Origin: Nemertoderma westbladi
Lineage: Eukaryota > Xenacoelomorpha > Nemertodermatida > Nemertodermatidae
Length of the DNA: 50,685 bases
Direction of reading: 5' to 3'
Assembly: GCA_032718475.1 (NCBI GenBank)
Contig: JAUCBJ010004755.1
Location: 1-50,685, forward strand
Part shown: one piece after another, positions 1 to 10,876 of the stretch
How positions within the stretch are numbered: position 1 is the stretch's first letter
Layout: every line of letters starts with the position of its first letter
Made by a program: the position numbers and the translations under genes
The notes under the pieces: model-generated
Databases searched by the model: none
What the model was told of the DNA's origin: nothing
The model's input: the letters and a program-made list of their open reading frames with translations, nothing else

Positions 1-175
1 AGTAAGGAGAGGAAAAGAGGCTAATTAATTTGAGATTGATTAATGATCAATTAAAAGATAATTAATTGGATTGATTAATGAATTTTTATTGCGTCCAGAC
101 CCCCCCCCCCCCCCCCCCCCCTATCTGTAAATACTACTTCAAAAGGAAATAACTATAAAATTGAGTATAAACGAG
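1..175. other. AT-rich flank with poly-C run
   Basis: No gene is visible. The first 90 bases are rich in TTAATTAAT-like words; 100-121 is an uninterrupted run of 22 C. Confidence 0.6.
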
Positions 176-221
176 GTTATGACATAAATTCCCAATGTTC
201 TATAATGCAGGTCTATATTGT
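176..221 (+). repeat. Target-site duplication, left copy (RTE LINE)
   Basis: These 46 bases recur at 1731-1776 with one difference (C192 versus T1747). The two copies exactly flank the RTE-like LINE, so they are read as its target-site duplication. The ATG at 205 lies inside this host sequence. Confidence 0.85.
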
Positions 222-1695
222 TCCCCCTGAGGTCTTTAAAATACCTGAGTGTTTAAAGCTCATCTATCCCATCATAGTAGACATGTACCGTACAACAAGA
301 GTCCCACAAGAAATGAAAACAAATAAGTTGGTGCCAGTTCCCAAGAAGGGCAACCTAACACTCTATGGTTCTTTTCGGGGAATCTCATTGATCTCGATTG
401 CTGCAAAACTATACAATAGAATTCTATTAAATCGCATCAGGGATCCCATTGAGAGACTGCTACGTGGAAATCAGAATGGGTTCCGTAAAGGTCGTGGGAC
501 CATGGAGCCCATTTTGGCACTTAGAAGGATAATTGAAGAGTTATCAAAAAAGAAAGACAGGCATCTGGCTGTTATCTTTGTTGACTTCTTCAAGGCCTTT
601 GATTCAGTCTCTCGCTCACGTATGTTCAGCATACTTTCATTATATGGGATTCCTGATGAAATTATTGCAGCAATCAGATCAGTATACGATGGTTCGACAA
701 CATTTGTGTCTACTGTTGACGGTGACACAGAACCATTTGAAGTGTTATGGGGCGTCCTCCAAGGAGACACACTTGCACCATTCTTGTTCATTATTGTGGT
801 TGACTATGTTCTACGCATGTCCTTAGATCATCATAATGATGATGGGGTGATGATAACTCCACCTACTGGCTCCAGAAGTCGAGGAAATCCTGCCAAGTAC
901 CTAACTGATCTAGACTTTGCTGACGACTTAGGAATACTCTCAGAATCATTAGAGGGAGCCCAGCGGCTCCTCAGCTCATTAGAACATGCTGCTTCTAGTG
1001 TTGGTCTTTTTATTAACTCCAGAAAGACCAAAATTCTGACAGTTAACTTTGAAAGTCCTCAGCAAGTCTCTGATCGGATGAGCATAAGCTCAAAGGATGG
1101 TATGCTTGAGCATGTGGACGACTTCTGTTACCTGGGATCATGGATCCGGAAGTCAGGTGAGGACCTTCGAATACGTAAGGGAAAGGCATGGGCAGCCTTG
1201 AATAGGCTTTCCAGGATTTGGAAGTCACCTAGAATTAATCGGAAACTTAAGGTTCGATTATTTAGAGCAGCAGTAGTTCCAGTACTCCTCTACGGGAGTC
1301 CATGCTGGGCTCTAACTGCTGAGGACACCAAATCTCTGGATGGCACATTTACAAGAATGCTACGCCGAGTACATTGTGTCAAGTACAATGCACACATCTC
1401 CAACCAGACACTATATAACATTGGAGGTGTCTCATTGGTTCCCCCAAGCTTGACACTAGAACAAAATCGCCTCCGCTTTGCAGGACATTGCTTTCGCCGT
1501 GAGGACCAGCCAGTGCATAATCTTGTACTTTGGCAGCCTCATGGAGTGAATAAGCATGGTGGACAGCCCATGACTTTCTTGAGACGCATCTTAAAGGACA
1601 CTGGCCTTAAAGATGCCGATGATCTAGCAAATGTCATGGGTGATAGGGAGTTGTGGCGGTGCAATTTTGTTGACAAGCCGGCACAGCATTCTTAA
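205..1695 (+). CDS. RTE-like reverse transcriptase ORF (truncated)
   Basis: This 496-residue frame is uninterrupted. The first five or six residues come from the target-site duplication; element-derived sequence begins near residue 6. Reverse-transcriptase motifs appear in order: the fingers block around VPVPKKGNLTLY and GFRKGRGT, motif A VDFFKAFD (about residues 126-133), motif B LQGDTLAPFLF, and the catalytic motif C FADD (residues 238-241). The thumb and C-terminal block LYGSPCWALTAED and the C-terminal RFAGHCFRR region follow. The layout matches RTE-clade and RTE-like proteins known in many animals. The apurinic endonuclease domain is absent, so this copy could not transpose alone. Clade assignment is from pattern recognition. 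Confidence 0.85.
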   Translation: MQVYIVPPEVFKIPECLKLIYPIIVDMYRTTRVPQEMKTNKLVPVPKKGNLTLYGSFRGISLISIAAKLYNRILLNRIRDPIERLLRGNQNGFRKGRGTMEPILALRRIIEELSKKKDRHLAVIFVDFFKAFDSVSRSRMFSILSLYGIPDEIIAAIRSVYDGSTTFVSTVDGDTEPFEVLWGVLQGDTLAPFLFIIVVDYVLRMSLDHHNDDGVMITPPTGSRSRGNPAKYLTDLDFADDLGILSESLEGAQRLLSSLEHAASSVGLFINSRKTKILTVNFESPQQVSDRMSISSKDGMLEHVDDFCYLGSWIRKSGEDLRIRKGKAWAALNRLSRIWKSPRINRKLKVRLFRAAVVPVLLYGSPCWALTAEDTKSLDGTFTRMLRRVHCVKYNAHISNQTLYNIGGVSLVPPSLTLEQNRLRFAGHCFRREDQPVHNLVLWQPHGVNKHGGQPMTFLRRILKDTGLKDADDLANVMGDRELWRCNFVDKPAQHS

Positions 1696-1730
1696 AAATG
1701 CAGCTGCAATGCAGCATGCCGATCCTAGTA
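222..1730 (+). mobile_element. 5'-truncated RTE-like non-LTR retrotransposon
   Basis: The insertion is bounded by the 46-bp duplication. It starts inside the linker between endonuclease and reverse transcriptase, so the endonuclease half is missing, as is usual for LINE insertions made by incomplete reverse transcription. The 3' untranslated part is only about 35 bases and ends in CTAGTA; the related copy at 35776-36827 ends in CTAGTAGTAG, which suggests a short (TAG)n tail. A short 3' UTR with a trinucleotide tail is typical of RTE-type elements. The open frame and 45/46 identical flanks argue for a recent insertion. Confidence 0.85.
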
Positions 1731-1776
1731 GTTATGACATAAATTCTCAATGTTCTATAATGCAGGTCTATATTGT
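1731..1776 (+). repeat. Target-site duplication, right copy (RTE LINE)
   Basis: Second copy of the 46-base duplication at 176-221, directly after the element's CTAGTA end. Confidence 0.85.
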
Positions 1777-3488
1777 AGTTACGGTATGAAACATCATTGT
1801 TGATCAATACCTCGTTTCCAGTAGTGGGGATTGGAGTACAGAATAATGCAGAAGAATGCATTTGCATTACATAATCAATTTGTTAATTATTTACTCTATT
1901 CTTATCTCACTCGAAACATATAATAATGACATATGTTCATGTTCACTGCCCAATCCTTGAATCAAAATAGCTGCATTTATATTTTACATACTGGGCACCT
2001 ACCATGTGATGCTTTTTGACCTTTTAATGAAGTAATTTTTCCGCCAGTTATGGTGGTGGATTTGTTTACGAGTTGTGACGTTCATCTTCACCACATTATT
2101 GTTGGTTGCTCAAAAATTTAGACTCAATAAAAATTAATGGTGATATTATGGTCGGTAAATTAATAATATTTTAATTAAATTTCAATCTAATTAATTTAAT
2201 GAATGAACTATGTAGAGGATCCAGAGTTGATCCAATTGATGTTTCCTTCAAAAGATACATTTCATTCTTTTTAATTTTAGTTTTGTTAATTACTATGCTT
2301 TATGTGTCACGTTTTTATCCTCGAGCAATGACACCCATCCGTATCACTTAATAAGACATCATCCGTATTCAATGTGATTTCATCCGCATGTCGGTTGCTA
2401 CAAGGTGGTACCACCCGCTGGCCTCACCTAGGGACCGAACGGTCCCCCCTGCTGTTATATAAATATACTACCCTCATCAACCATCTGGTACTCAAGCAAG
2501 CAAAGTAGTACAATAGTGACTTGGTTAATATATTGATCGGTTCCGCTCCTCTACAGGCGAAATGCGAGCCGAGTAAAGAAGGAATCAATCGCCCGCGGTG
2601 GTGGAGGTAATTGTAATTCCGTTTGCAGATCGCAAATTGCCTTTCCATATACTACAGAGGCCTAGAGACACATCCGCTAAATATTGTGGGTGTAAAAATG
2701 GATGAGGCCTTTACAGTAGGGCTCTGCGCACTTTGAATTCAAAATCAGGTAATTTGCCGCTCATCCAATTTGTAAAAATGTTTAATTTTATCTTTGTGGT
2801 CGAAATATAAATAAATAGTTTATTTGCTGTCTAATACTCCGTTTATTGTTCGACGTGATGAATTCTGAATGCGAAGTACTTTACATAATTTTATTAGTAG
2901 GTTGTAACATGTCTGTAAAATGTCTCAAGTTACAAATTATGTGCCATTATTTGTGGTGGGTAGAACGAGTGATGAGTTCCGCTTTAATTTAGAGCTCTGC
3001 GCTCTGGTTCACCCATGGGCGCGTTATAGCCACATAAGCGCCAGACATATTTGCTTGTGACTTTGCTTGTTGAAACCCCAGTGTCTCAGGCGGACCCCCC
3101 CCCCCCCCGGGCAATTTTGAGGGGGTCTAACGCCTTGTGTATCCCCCCAACAGAGCATTTTCACAACAGATTTAAGAGAGGCGTCCCGAAAACTAATTAA
3201 AACTTTCATGTAACCATAACCCACCCAATGTCAACCTAGGCTCTAATCTATATCTAATCTACATTACTATTGGCCCGAACCTGTTGTGTTTCGGACATTT
3301 CGGACACTAGCATTGGCCCGATATGCAATAGGAAAAGGGTCCGAAATTCGACAAAATTTCTTAGATTAGAATTCGAGCCTCATGACTCATGGTTAGGGTT
3401 ACATGACAGTTTGCCAAGTATTCTTACTGCTTGTATTAATAACTTAAGATAACATTAAAATAACAATAAATTAAATTTGTTCCCACAG
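1777..3488. other. Non-coding, probably intronic, with two short palindromes
   Basis: I see no exon here, although it lies just upstream of receptor exons and probably belongs to an intron. GGTGGTACCACC (2404-2415) and GGGACCGAACGGTCCC (2431-2446; 7-bp arms, 2-nt centre) are close together. A run of 14 C lies at 3095-3108. Confidence 0.5.
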
Positions 3489-3546
3489 TGTTTCCGCTGA
3501 TACCTTCAATCGCATACGTTTTGTTGAGGACATTAATAGAAGACAA
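3489..3546 (+). CDS. Receptor exon: TM4 end
   Basis: Acceptor TCCCACAG, donor GTAAGT. It begins two bases into a codon and ends AA, which joins the next exon's C to make Asn. It encodes FPLIPSIAYVLLRTLIED, matching the TM4 end and start of extracellular loop 2. Confidence 0.85.
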
Positions 3547-6500
3547 GTAAGTAAGCTAATAACGGTATGGATAGGGGGAGTTTACCAAACTTATTCCCGA
3601 TAAAACGAGATGGTCTTCCTTTCTCCTATGTGTTGGTTGTTGACTCTTAATCATCTAAGGAATCTCTTCTTCTAATCTCTTATTATTTTTGAACATTTCC
3701 TTAGTTTCTCTACGTTTTGCGCTTATGAAATTAATAGATATTAGAAATTGAATCTCATGTAAGTAAAATGATAATTCCATCTCTTTCAGTTGAAATTAGC
3801 CAGATTTGGAGAAACAACTTTTTTATTTTTTATCAAAATGGAATATATGACGCAATATTCCAGTTTCCAAAAATATTACGTACTTTACTTTAAATTATTT
3901 CATGAAAGACTATAATATCGAAACATCCCAATCCATCTCAATAATTATCTTCCATTATGACGTGAAAGCAATTTATATTGTTTCCACACTACCACTACAC
4001 AACTTTTTTTTGGGCACAGCTTTTGCAAAGTCGGCAATAACACCCATAATTCACCCATAACACCAATAATAAACTATAAAACTACTCAACTTAATTTTGT
4101 ATATTCCAACTGTTTTAAATTCCAAATTTTAAGGTAAATTGTTTTACTTTTATTTACAGCAATGTTTGTTGGGCTCTTCCATCCGACTACCATTATTCTA
4201 TCCACGGACCGATATTCGTTTGTTTGCTTGTAAGTTAAAGCGGCGATGGTATAACTTTGGAACCTTTAAGTTCAAAATTGGAAGTTTTTATCGACTTTTA
4301 AATTTTTGGGTTTCTCTTTTCCCAACGAAATTGTACGTTTAATGTCTACTACTAACTAAATCGTTTTCATAATGAAACAAAATTATTTTAAATTTATAGC
4401 TCTGAAGATTGGTTGAAACAAATAAGGGACATTGGAGACGGTAAAATATTACTAATTTAACAGTTACCAGTAACTATAGTAACAGTTTACTGTTACTTTT
4501 CTATTTAAACCGTTCCATCAACATCATTATTATCATTAAATTAAAAAAAAAATTAATTAAATTAATAATTAAAAAAACATAAAGATAGTTTATTAACGAA
4601 GATTTTTACCATGAATACAGAATATTTATTTTAAATTATATAATATATAAGGTATGATTAAGGTTTAATTAAAAAATATAATCATTAAGAATAATATAAA
4701 CTTTGTAAACTGTATTTATTTTCAATTCTGGTGAAATACACCGTGAAATAAAGTAAACTCATTGATTGGCAATGTGGTGCTATATACCACGCCGTGAAAT
4801 AAAGTAAACTCATTGATGGGCTATGTGGTGCTATATACCCGTGAAATAAAGTAATAGTGTTATTTCAGTATGATTGTACCGGTTCTCCGGTAACGCTGAG
4901 GTTTGCCTAACTGAAAGTAATTAATTACAGATGCAGCCAGCAGAAGATACATAGGTTACCTGTACCATACCGTTGCCGGGAATGTTGTAACTCATTCTGC
5001 CGCTGCCTATAACTATTAGGCCTACTTATTTGTACTTATACTTACTTGTTACTGGTACGGTACTCGTACCGGTATAATACACAATTTCTAATTAATACCA
5101 CCTCGAAACTTGAAAATAACACGACATATTCGATAAAAGTACCTGCATTTCACTTTCAGGCTCTCGTTTCATATTTCACTCACTCGCTTACACTCATTCA
5201 TGGAAATATTCCCACTCGAGATAGCGTAAAATACAGTGATACTTTATTTAAATCTAATATGTAGTTGTTATTTATGTTTTAATGTAACATTTAACAAATG
5301 ATGCAGAATTTCCCCCCTTTCTTATGTTGTTTTTGTGAAGACGAAGAAAGTTATATACTATAAGTTAAATTAAATTACCTAACTCATAAATTTTTTCCTA
5401 TAAAATGGATCATCACATGATCAATGGATCATAGATTCCAGTCAAAGAGTCCGCAATCGTTTATTGAGTTTTGCATTCATTTGTATTGTAATTTATAATA
5501 ATTTCTAAAAAAACATTTAGGAGAGATATTTGAATTTCGGTCAAATAAAAATTATGAGTACCTCTTTCCCATACTCTTTTACCGAATAACAATTACAACA
5601 AATTACTTAAAACAATGCAATGTTATTGCATTTTGAACGCGCATTGTCGGCAGTGTTGTCAAAATCTAAAGCGCGGTGACTGCAAACAATTATTGCCTGG
5701 TCTCAGCACTGCCACCGCGAAATGTATCTTGTGAACTGGGGTTTTCAGTAGTTATAATGTTGTTTAAATAACTATTGCATCTTTTTTAGCTGAACGTTTT
5801 CTTCCTGGTGAACATCATTAGACTGCTGGTGACGAAGCTCAGAGCTCCAACCAGTCCAGACCAGCACCAGTACCGGTAGGTTAACAAGTTAAATATATCT
5901 ATCTATCGTCATCAAGAGTTTTTTCCCCCCTAATTCGTAATTTTATTCTTAAATTGTCTTTCCTCTTTTTCTTTTTTTTCTTCTTTTTTCCTCTTGTTTT
6001 CATTCCTCGTCTTGTAGAATATGTAAGGGAAAAGCATGGGCAGTATTGAATAGTCTGTCCCGAATTGGGAAGTCCTATAGAATAGAACGGAACCTCATGG
6101 TTCTAATATTTATGGCAGTAGTAGTACAAGTACTCTTATATGGGAGTCCATGCTGGGCTTAACTGCAGATGATACCAAATCTCTTGCCAACCAACACATT
6201 GTTACTATCAATAATCAAATCTCTGGGTGGCACTTTCACAAGAATGCTATGCCGGGTTCATTGTGTCAAGTACAGTGCACACATCTCCACATTTTGTCGA
6301 TGAGCCGGCATAGTATTCTTAATGCAGGCTGTGCCAACTGTGGACTTCATGGTGGTAGAAAAAATACTATTGAAAGCCAGCATAACAGCACTATTTACAG
6401 CTGCAATGTAGCAGACCGATTCCGGAAGTAGTACAATGTTGACCAATTGCACGTTTCCCTCCCATTTGGCATCGTTGTTTGGTTTGGCTGTTGTCCACAT

Positions 6501-7615
6501 GGTTTTCTCATGTCCTAATTAGTACGCGTTGTTAATAAGAAAGAATGCCACCCGGATAGTCGTCCTCCTATCACAAACCAGCAAACGAACAGGCTTCTCT
6601 CCAGTATTCCTGACGACAGTCTTCTAACTCCTAAATGAATAGGAGTCCTGCTATTAAAATGTGGATATGCTGTGATGTGATATGTACTTATAAGATTCTT
6701 TTTTTCCCAACCGTTACAAAAAGTGATTAGAATAACATAAGTGAGGGTGGGGAATAGGAAGGAAATTTTGAGAAACTTCATTCGAGGGTTCTGTTAGACT
6801 CATTTTTCTTGTTTTTGTTTTCAGGAAAGCTGTGCGTGCTACTGTTATACTAGTTCCCCTGTTGGGCATTCAGTATGTGATCATGCCTGCCGCAGGAATG
6901 CTTCCGCAGAATGGTGATGCTATGAAGGTTTATAATTATTTCAATGCATTTTTTATGACTTTTCAGGTGAGTCTGAATCAGTAGAAATTAGAGATAAATC
7001 TGTATGCGAACTCATACCCTAACTCTGTTTTGTTTTGGTAATTATTATTTATGAATGTGTAGAACCCGTAAAAGATTTAATTTGAACCACAACCTTTATA
7101 TATTTTATTCAAATCATATATATATATATTATTAACTTCACAGGTGCTCTATCTAATATGGATAATGTACGGAGTGCCTACATTTTAATTATTTATTATG
7201 ATTTGGGTGTGGCCAGCTAAAAATCACCAAAAACCTAATTACAAATGCAGAACTTGTAGACCTGAAGCTGGGCCTGTCTAAAGATATGAAGAAAGTTAGA
7301 ACTACTGTCGGTTATCACAAAACAGCATTTCCCAATAACATTACTTCGCAATATATAATATATATTTTTATATCTTTAGAAATATATTTGTATTTCCTTC
7401 CATAGGGCGTATTTGTCGGATTTATTTATTGCTTCTTTAACGGCGAGGTAATGTCGGTAATTCGCCGCTGGTTCAACTCAATAAGAATGCAACACGCAAC
7501 TCATATGTCGCACTCAGTTAGAGGCAGACTGCATTCAGGAACCGCACAAGCAATAGGCAATAGACAGCACCAGAGAAAGAACCATAAAACTACGTTGACT
7601 GAGTCTATTATTTAG
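3489..7615 (+). CDS. CALCR-like: Calcitonin-family class B GPCR, last five exons (partial)
   Basis: Five exons join in frame: 3489-3546, 4160-4229, 5790-5875, 6825-6966 and 7406-7615. All internal borders are AG/GT and all phases match. The product runs from TM4 to the stop and carries secretin-family hallmarks: FPLIPS in TM4, extracellular loop 2 with NNVCWAL and IHGPI, TM5 FFLVNIIRLLVTKLR, TM6 RKAVRATVILVPLLGIQY, and TM7 TFQGVFVGFIYCFFNGEV. The IHGPI, TKLR, LVPLLGI and FFNGEV combination fits the calcitonin/CGRP/DH31 receptor group best. These are plasma-membrane peptide-hormone receptors that usually signal through Gs and cAMP. The cytoplasmic tail is short and basic. The extracellular hormone-binding domain and TM1-3 must lie upstream and were not found. 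Confidence 0.9.
4160..4229 (+). CDS. Receptor exon: extracellular loop 2 and TM5 start
   Basis: Acceptor TATTTACAG, donor GTAAGT. It encodes the loop-2 CW pair (the Cys that disulphide-bonds to TM3 in this family) and IHGPIFVCLL at the start of TM5. It ends in phase 0. Confidence 0.9.
4741..4855 (+). repeat. Tandem repeat, about 50 bp x 2.3, intronic
   Basis: Units begin with CCGTGAAATAAAG at 4741, 4792 and 4839 and share AACTCATTGAT and ATGTGGTGCTATATACC. Confidence 0.85.
5790..5875 (+). CDS. Receptor exon: TM5 and intracellular loop 3
   Basis: Acceptor CTTTTTTAG, donor GTAGGT. It encodes LNVFFLVNIIRLLVTKLR followed by a 10-residue Pro- and Gln-containing loop. The split Arg codon (CG|G) is completed by the next exon. 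Confidence 0.9.
6016..6433 (+). pseudogene. Decayed RTE-like LINE fragment in receptor intron
   Basis: This resembles 1168-1730 of the intact element: GAATATGTAAGGGAAAAGC, then GGGAGTCCATGCTGGGCT, then the 3' end around 6300-6330 and 6399-6433. It has frameshifts, an insertion near 6185-6220 and an internal deletion that joins the CACATCTCCA region to the GCCGGCATAG region. It lies in the intron between the TM5 and TM6 exons, same strand as the receptor. Confidence 0.8.
6825..6966 (+). CDS. Receptor exon: TM6, extracellular loop 3, TM7 start
   Basis: Acceptor TTTTCAG, donor GTGAGT. Encodes KAVRATVILVPLLGIQY, a loop with PAAGMLPQNGDAM, and the start of TM7 ending in TFQ. Confidence 0.92.
7406..7615 (+). 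CDS. Receptor last exon: TM7 and C-terminal tail
   Basis: Acceptor CCATAG. It opens with GVFVGFIYCFFNGEV, the class B TM7/helix-8 signature, and then about 50 tail residues rich in Arg, His, Ser and Thr, ending ESII and TAG. Several tail Ser/Thr could be phosphorylation sites (inference). Confidence 0.92.
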   Translation, partial: GVFVGFIYCFFNGEVMSVIRRWFNSIRMQHATHMSHSVRGRLHSGTAQAIGNRQHQRKNHKTTLTESII

Positions 7616-7705
7616 ACTACAATTCTCACAAATACAGTATCATTGTTTAGTTATGAAAAAACAATTTAGAATAATAGATATTATAATTTTTGTTATGAAA
7701 TATAT

Positions 7706-7711
7706 AATAAA
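7706..7711 (+). terminator. Polyadenylation signal AATAAA
   Basis: AATAAA lies 91 bases after the receptor stop codon, in an AT-rich stretch, and is a plausible cleavage signal for that transcript. Confidence 0.6.
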
Positions 7712-8668
7712 TACATCATAATACTAAACTGATATATTTAGGTCTCCTGTTGTGTGAACAGCGGTCAAAAATGCAGTATGTTTTTTATGCATTCCATTTA
7801 GGGATACTTTATTTTTGTTTTAATATAGCAACTTTTTTAAATTCGTTCTGTTAGGTCGCAATTATAAAATGAAGGAGTGTTTATTATTTAAACTGCGTTC
7901 TCCAAGATCGAGGATAATGACATATTTAATTCAGTATTCCTTAATCTTACTATAGCAATGGGCTCCAATTAATTGATAATCATAGAATATCGATAATCAA
8001 TTTTCGAAAGATATTCGTTTCTTCGGAAATAGGAGAAGATTTCCATTAGAATCATCTATAGAATATCTTTTGTAGTTTGACTCATAAATTTTATCTGGTC
8101 TTGTCTTTAGTTGAAAATACATTTTTGTATTCAAAACATCATTCTCTTTAATAATAACTTGATTTTTGTAATACATTATGTAGATTTTTATAATTGTAAT
8201 AGTTTATATATTAAAGGTTATATTATATATTAGATTTCTAGACAGTAGCGTAAATGAAAAATGACCGCAGCATAAATCGTAGTTGAATGCGTGTCGTACC
8301 ACCAATACTGACAAACATGTCATTTGACATGTTTATAATGACAGAAAAATACTACAATAATTAAAAAATAAATACATATAAATTGATCTAAATTGATTAT
8401 AATTTAGGTAAGTGAATAAATATTTACTAAGGTATATAGGGCATAACAGTTTGTAACGTGCGATATTTCGATCTATCATCTTGAATGGATATAGTAACAA
8501 ACGTTCTTTCATTCACCAATAACAACTTTCAACTTTTCCTTCAAGATTTAACCGTTGTTAAAATTATACCGCGTTTAAAAAAGTTTAACAGTAATAATAA
8601 TATCAGTTGCAATAAGATATAAACATATATAAGAAATATATAGTTAATAACGTTTATGTATTTTACTT
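7712..8668. other. Intergenic between two convergent genes
   Basis: AT-rich spacer between the receptor 3' end and the cyclase 3' end. No coding exon or repeat recognised. Confidence 0.5.
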
Positions 8669-10876
8669 TTACATATTCTGTATGATAGAGTTTTCAGAAT
8701 GGGGTTTCCTCTGGAGATCGCTTTTTGCCGCTCCATTCATTAATGTCATTGATCTTTTTCTCCGAATCTTCCCGAGGTCTGGGATTTTCTGCCCCACCTT
8801 CATGCTGTCATGATACCACATTGGCTTCACTGGTTCTCCATCACTCAACACATCTGCGTAATTATTTCCTCCGCTGTTCACTAACTCGATATCTTTAGCC
8901 TGCGGATCCACCTGCTCGGTTCCCATTATGCCGTTGATGTTCACGTTATCGTTGCCATTTAGGAAATATGTTATACTATTTCCCATTCCTTTTATTTCTA
9001 CAACTCCACGCTTTTCCAGTTGGAAACCGCTCCCCGCGAGTAACTTGTTCACAGCATGTGAAACATGGATCCTTCCTGCAAGACCGTGACTCTCCATTCG
9101 TGATGCCTGTGTCACGGTCGATCCAAGAATGTAGAATCGTGGCAGTCTGATTCCAACCAGACCACCCATAATTGGGCCAGAATGCATCCCCATGCGGAGA
9201 ACTAAGGCATCATGTGTTACTGGATTAACAACAGAACGTGTTGCAAGCATCATAGCAATAGCTGCATTAGCTACTCTTTGCGCATGCAACTCATATGGGT
9301 ATGGCACCCCTCCAGCAACACAATATGCATCACCAATATATTCCACTTTGAATACATCATGAACTACTGTGATGCGATCCATAATACTGAATAACTCGTT
9401 AAGTAGCTTAACTATCTGATCCGGTTTACTCTGCTGACAAATGCTCCCAAACATGACGATATCTGAAAACATAATGGTTGCTTCTTCAAATATATTTGCA
9501 TCACATAACGGATTCTTTCCCTTCGTTTCCCATGCTTTCACATAATACAATGGCAATATAGCCTGCATTAAACCACGTCGAGCCAACCTTTCCTTCTCTG
9601 CCAAATCCATATATTTATTGACTTTTTCACGAAGCCGTATCACTTCATTACCATCAGCTCCACTGCTTTTACAAAGACGTCCTTTATCGGCCAAATCTCT
9701 TGTGATGTCATGTTGTGCTATTTCCGAGAATTTAATATGTTTTGCCTTTAGCTCATCCATGGTGTCTACCATTGGCGATCCTAAGAATACCATATGATCA
9801 TCTTCATCTTGCCATATCATTTGTCCTCTAATATTGTAGGTATTATCGCGATATAGGGGTGGCAACATGTTCTCACGACATCGGAATATGAAGACCTGGT
9901 TGCTGAACTTTCTGAAAGCCAAACAGTTGAACTCAATTGGAGGATAAACAAGACTCAGACATACTGAAAGCTTGGTACTTCCTGCAGATCTCATTGGTAG
10001 AAACAAACGCTGTAAAGTAACACCAGCATGCATCACTCTCAGTTCCGAGTCGAATACAACATGATATGGGAATGCATTGGAGAATGTGTCTGGGCGAATG
10101 ATCAACACATTTGGGTAAATGGGATCAAATTTATCCACCAGGGCACCCATAGCAATTGCGGAACGAATCATTGCCCAACGACGTTTGGATCTGTGAACCT
10201 GCCTAGTACTAATAGCTCGTTCCACAGTCTGTTTGTCCAAAACTTTCTCACTTCCTTTTTTTGTCTCAGCCACAAATTTTGGTCTTGGTTGTGGCCGCTG
10301 TCTTGGCTTCTTTAATTGAACTTTCATATCGATACTATCTATCTTTTTCCCACCAATATTTTCCTCCCGTCTCTCTCCAATTTCTATTTCTATCTCGCTA
10401 CCATAGTAACGAAGTGCTGCTGCTCGTGTCAACCCTTTATAGAAACTATCCATTTTGTATCGAATGCTGAGAACATTTAGCAAAAGATTCCCATCACTTA
10501 ACACGGTTGCATTGAAACTTGGAGCATCGACTGTATCAAAGATGCCCTGATTTAGGTACCAGTGAACATTGTCGAGATTGTTTAGAAATGATCGAATATC
10601 GTGAGACAATGTTGAAAGTCGCTCCGTAATTTCATCAGAATTGCTCAAACAAAATTCATTGATATAAAACTCACCTAGTTGCTCTAAGAATGCGTCTCTT
10701 GTGAATCCAAGAATCTTTATGCATGCTATTATTAGTTTGTCCATAATTTCTTTGTTGTAAGTTTTTTCATGTTGAAGCTTTCCCTTTAAGGCACACTCAG
10801 ATGAAACCTTATCCCAGCTGCCTTCGTGTTTATCAATGACAAACTTCTGAATGCATAAGTTTATGTTGGCAAACAT
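8669..10876 (-). CDS. GUCY1B-like: Atypical beta-type soluble guanylate cyclase, single exon
   Basis: 735 residues from the ATG at 10876 (MFANINLCIQKF). That start puts the haem ligand His at residue 105, the same number as in canonical beta subunits. Domains are an H-NOX haem domain (about 1-180), a basic Lys/Arg/Pro linker (180-260), an H-NOXA PAS-like domain (260-400), a signalling helix (400-460), the class III cyclase domain (465-650) and a polar tail. Expected role: gas-sensing synthesis of cGMP from GTP in the cytosol. Metal Asp472 and Asp516 and the guanine-selecting Glu512 and Cys519 are present, as is Arg593. Two departures are clear: the YxSxR haem-propionate motif reads V135-L-S137-I-R139, and the transition-state Asn is Thr589 (TVTQASR). 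Having both Asp and the SRMES block resembles Gyc-88E-like atypical cyclases. The frame has no intron. Confidence 0.9.
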   Translation of the reverse strand: MFANINLCIQKFVIDKHEGSWDKVSSECALKGKLQHEKTYNKEIMDKLIIACIKILGFTRDAFLEQLGEFYINEFCLSNSDEITERLSTLSHDIRSFLNNLDNVHWYLNQGIFDTVDAPSFNATVLSDGNLLLNVLSIRYKMDSFYKGLTRAAALRYYGSEIEIEIGERREENIGGKKIDSIDMKVQLKKPRQRPQPRPKFVAETKKGSEKVLDKQTVERAISTRQVHRSKRRWAMIRSAIAMGALVDKFDPIYPNVLIIRPDTFSNAFPYHVVFDSELRVMHAGVTLQRLFLPMRSAGSTKLSVCLSLVYPPIEFNCLAFRKFSNQVFIFRCRENMLPPLYRDNTYNIRGQMIWQDEDDHMVFLGSPMVDTMDELKAKHIKFSEIAQHDITRDLADKGRLCKSSGADGNEVIRLREKVNKYMDLAEKERLARRGLMQAILPLYYVKAWETKGKNPLCDANIFEEATIMFSDIVMFGSICQQSKPDQIVKLLNELFSIMDRITVVHDVFKVEYIGDAYCVAGGVPYPYELHAQRVANAAIAMMLATRSVVNPVTHDALVLRMGMHSGPIMGGLVGIRLPRFYILGSTVTQASRMESHGLAGRIHVSHAVNKLLAGSGFQLEKRGVVEIKGMGNSITYFLNGNDNVNINGIMGTEQVDPQAKDIELVNSGGNNYADVLSDGEPVKPMWYHDSMKVGQKIPDLGKIRRKRSMTLMNGAAKSDLQRKPHSENSIIQNM

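Noticed and set aside
2424-2648. Minus-strand frame near palindromes
   Set aside because: No similarity recognised and no convincing start or splice sites.
3270-3452. Possible receptor exon upstream of 3489
   Set aside because: The 60-residue frame lacks any class B GPCR helix and has no proper borders.
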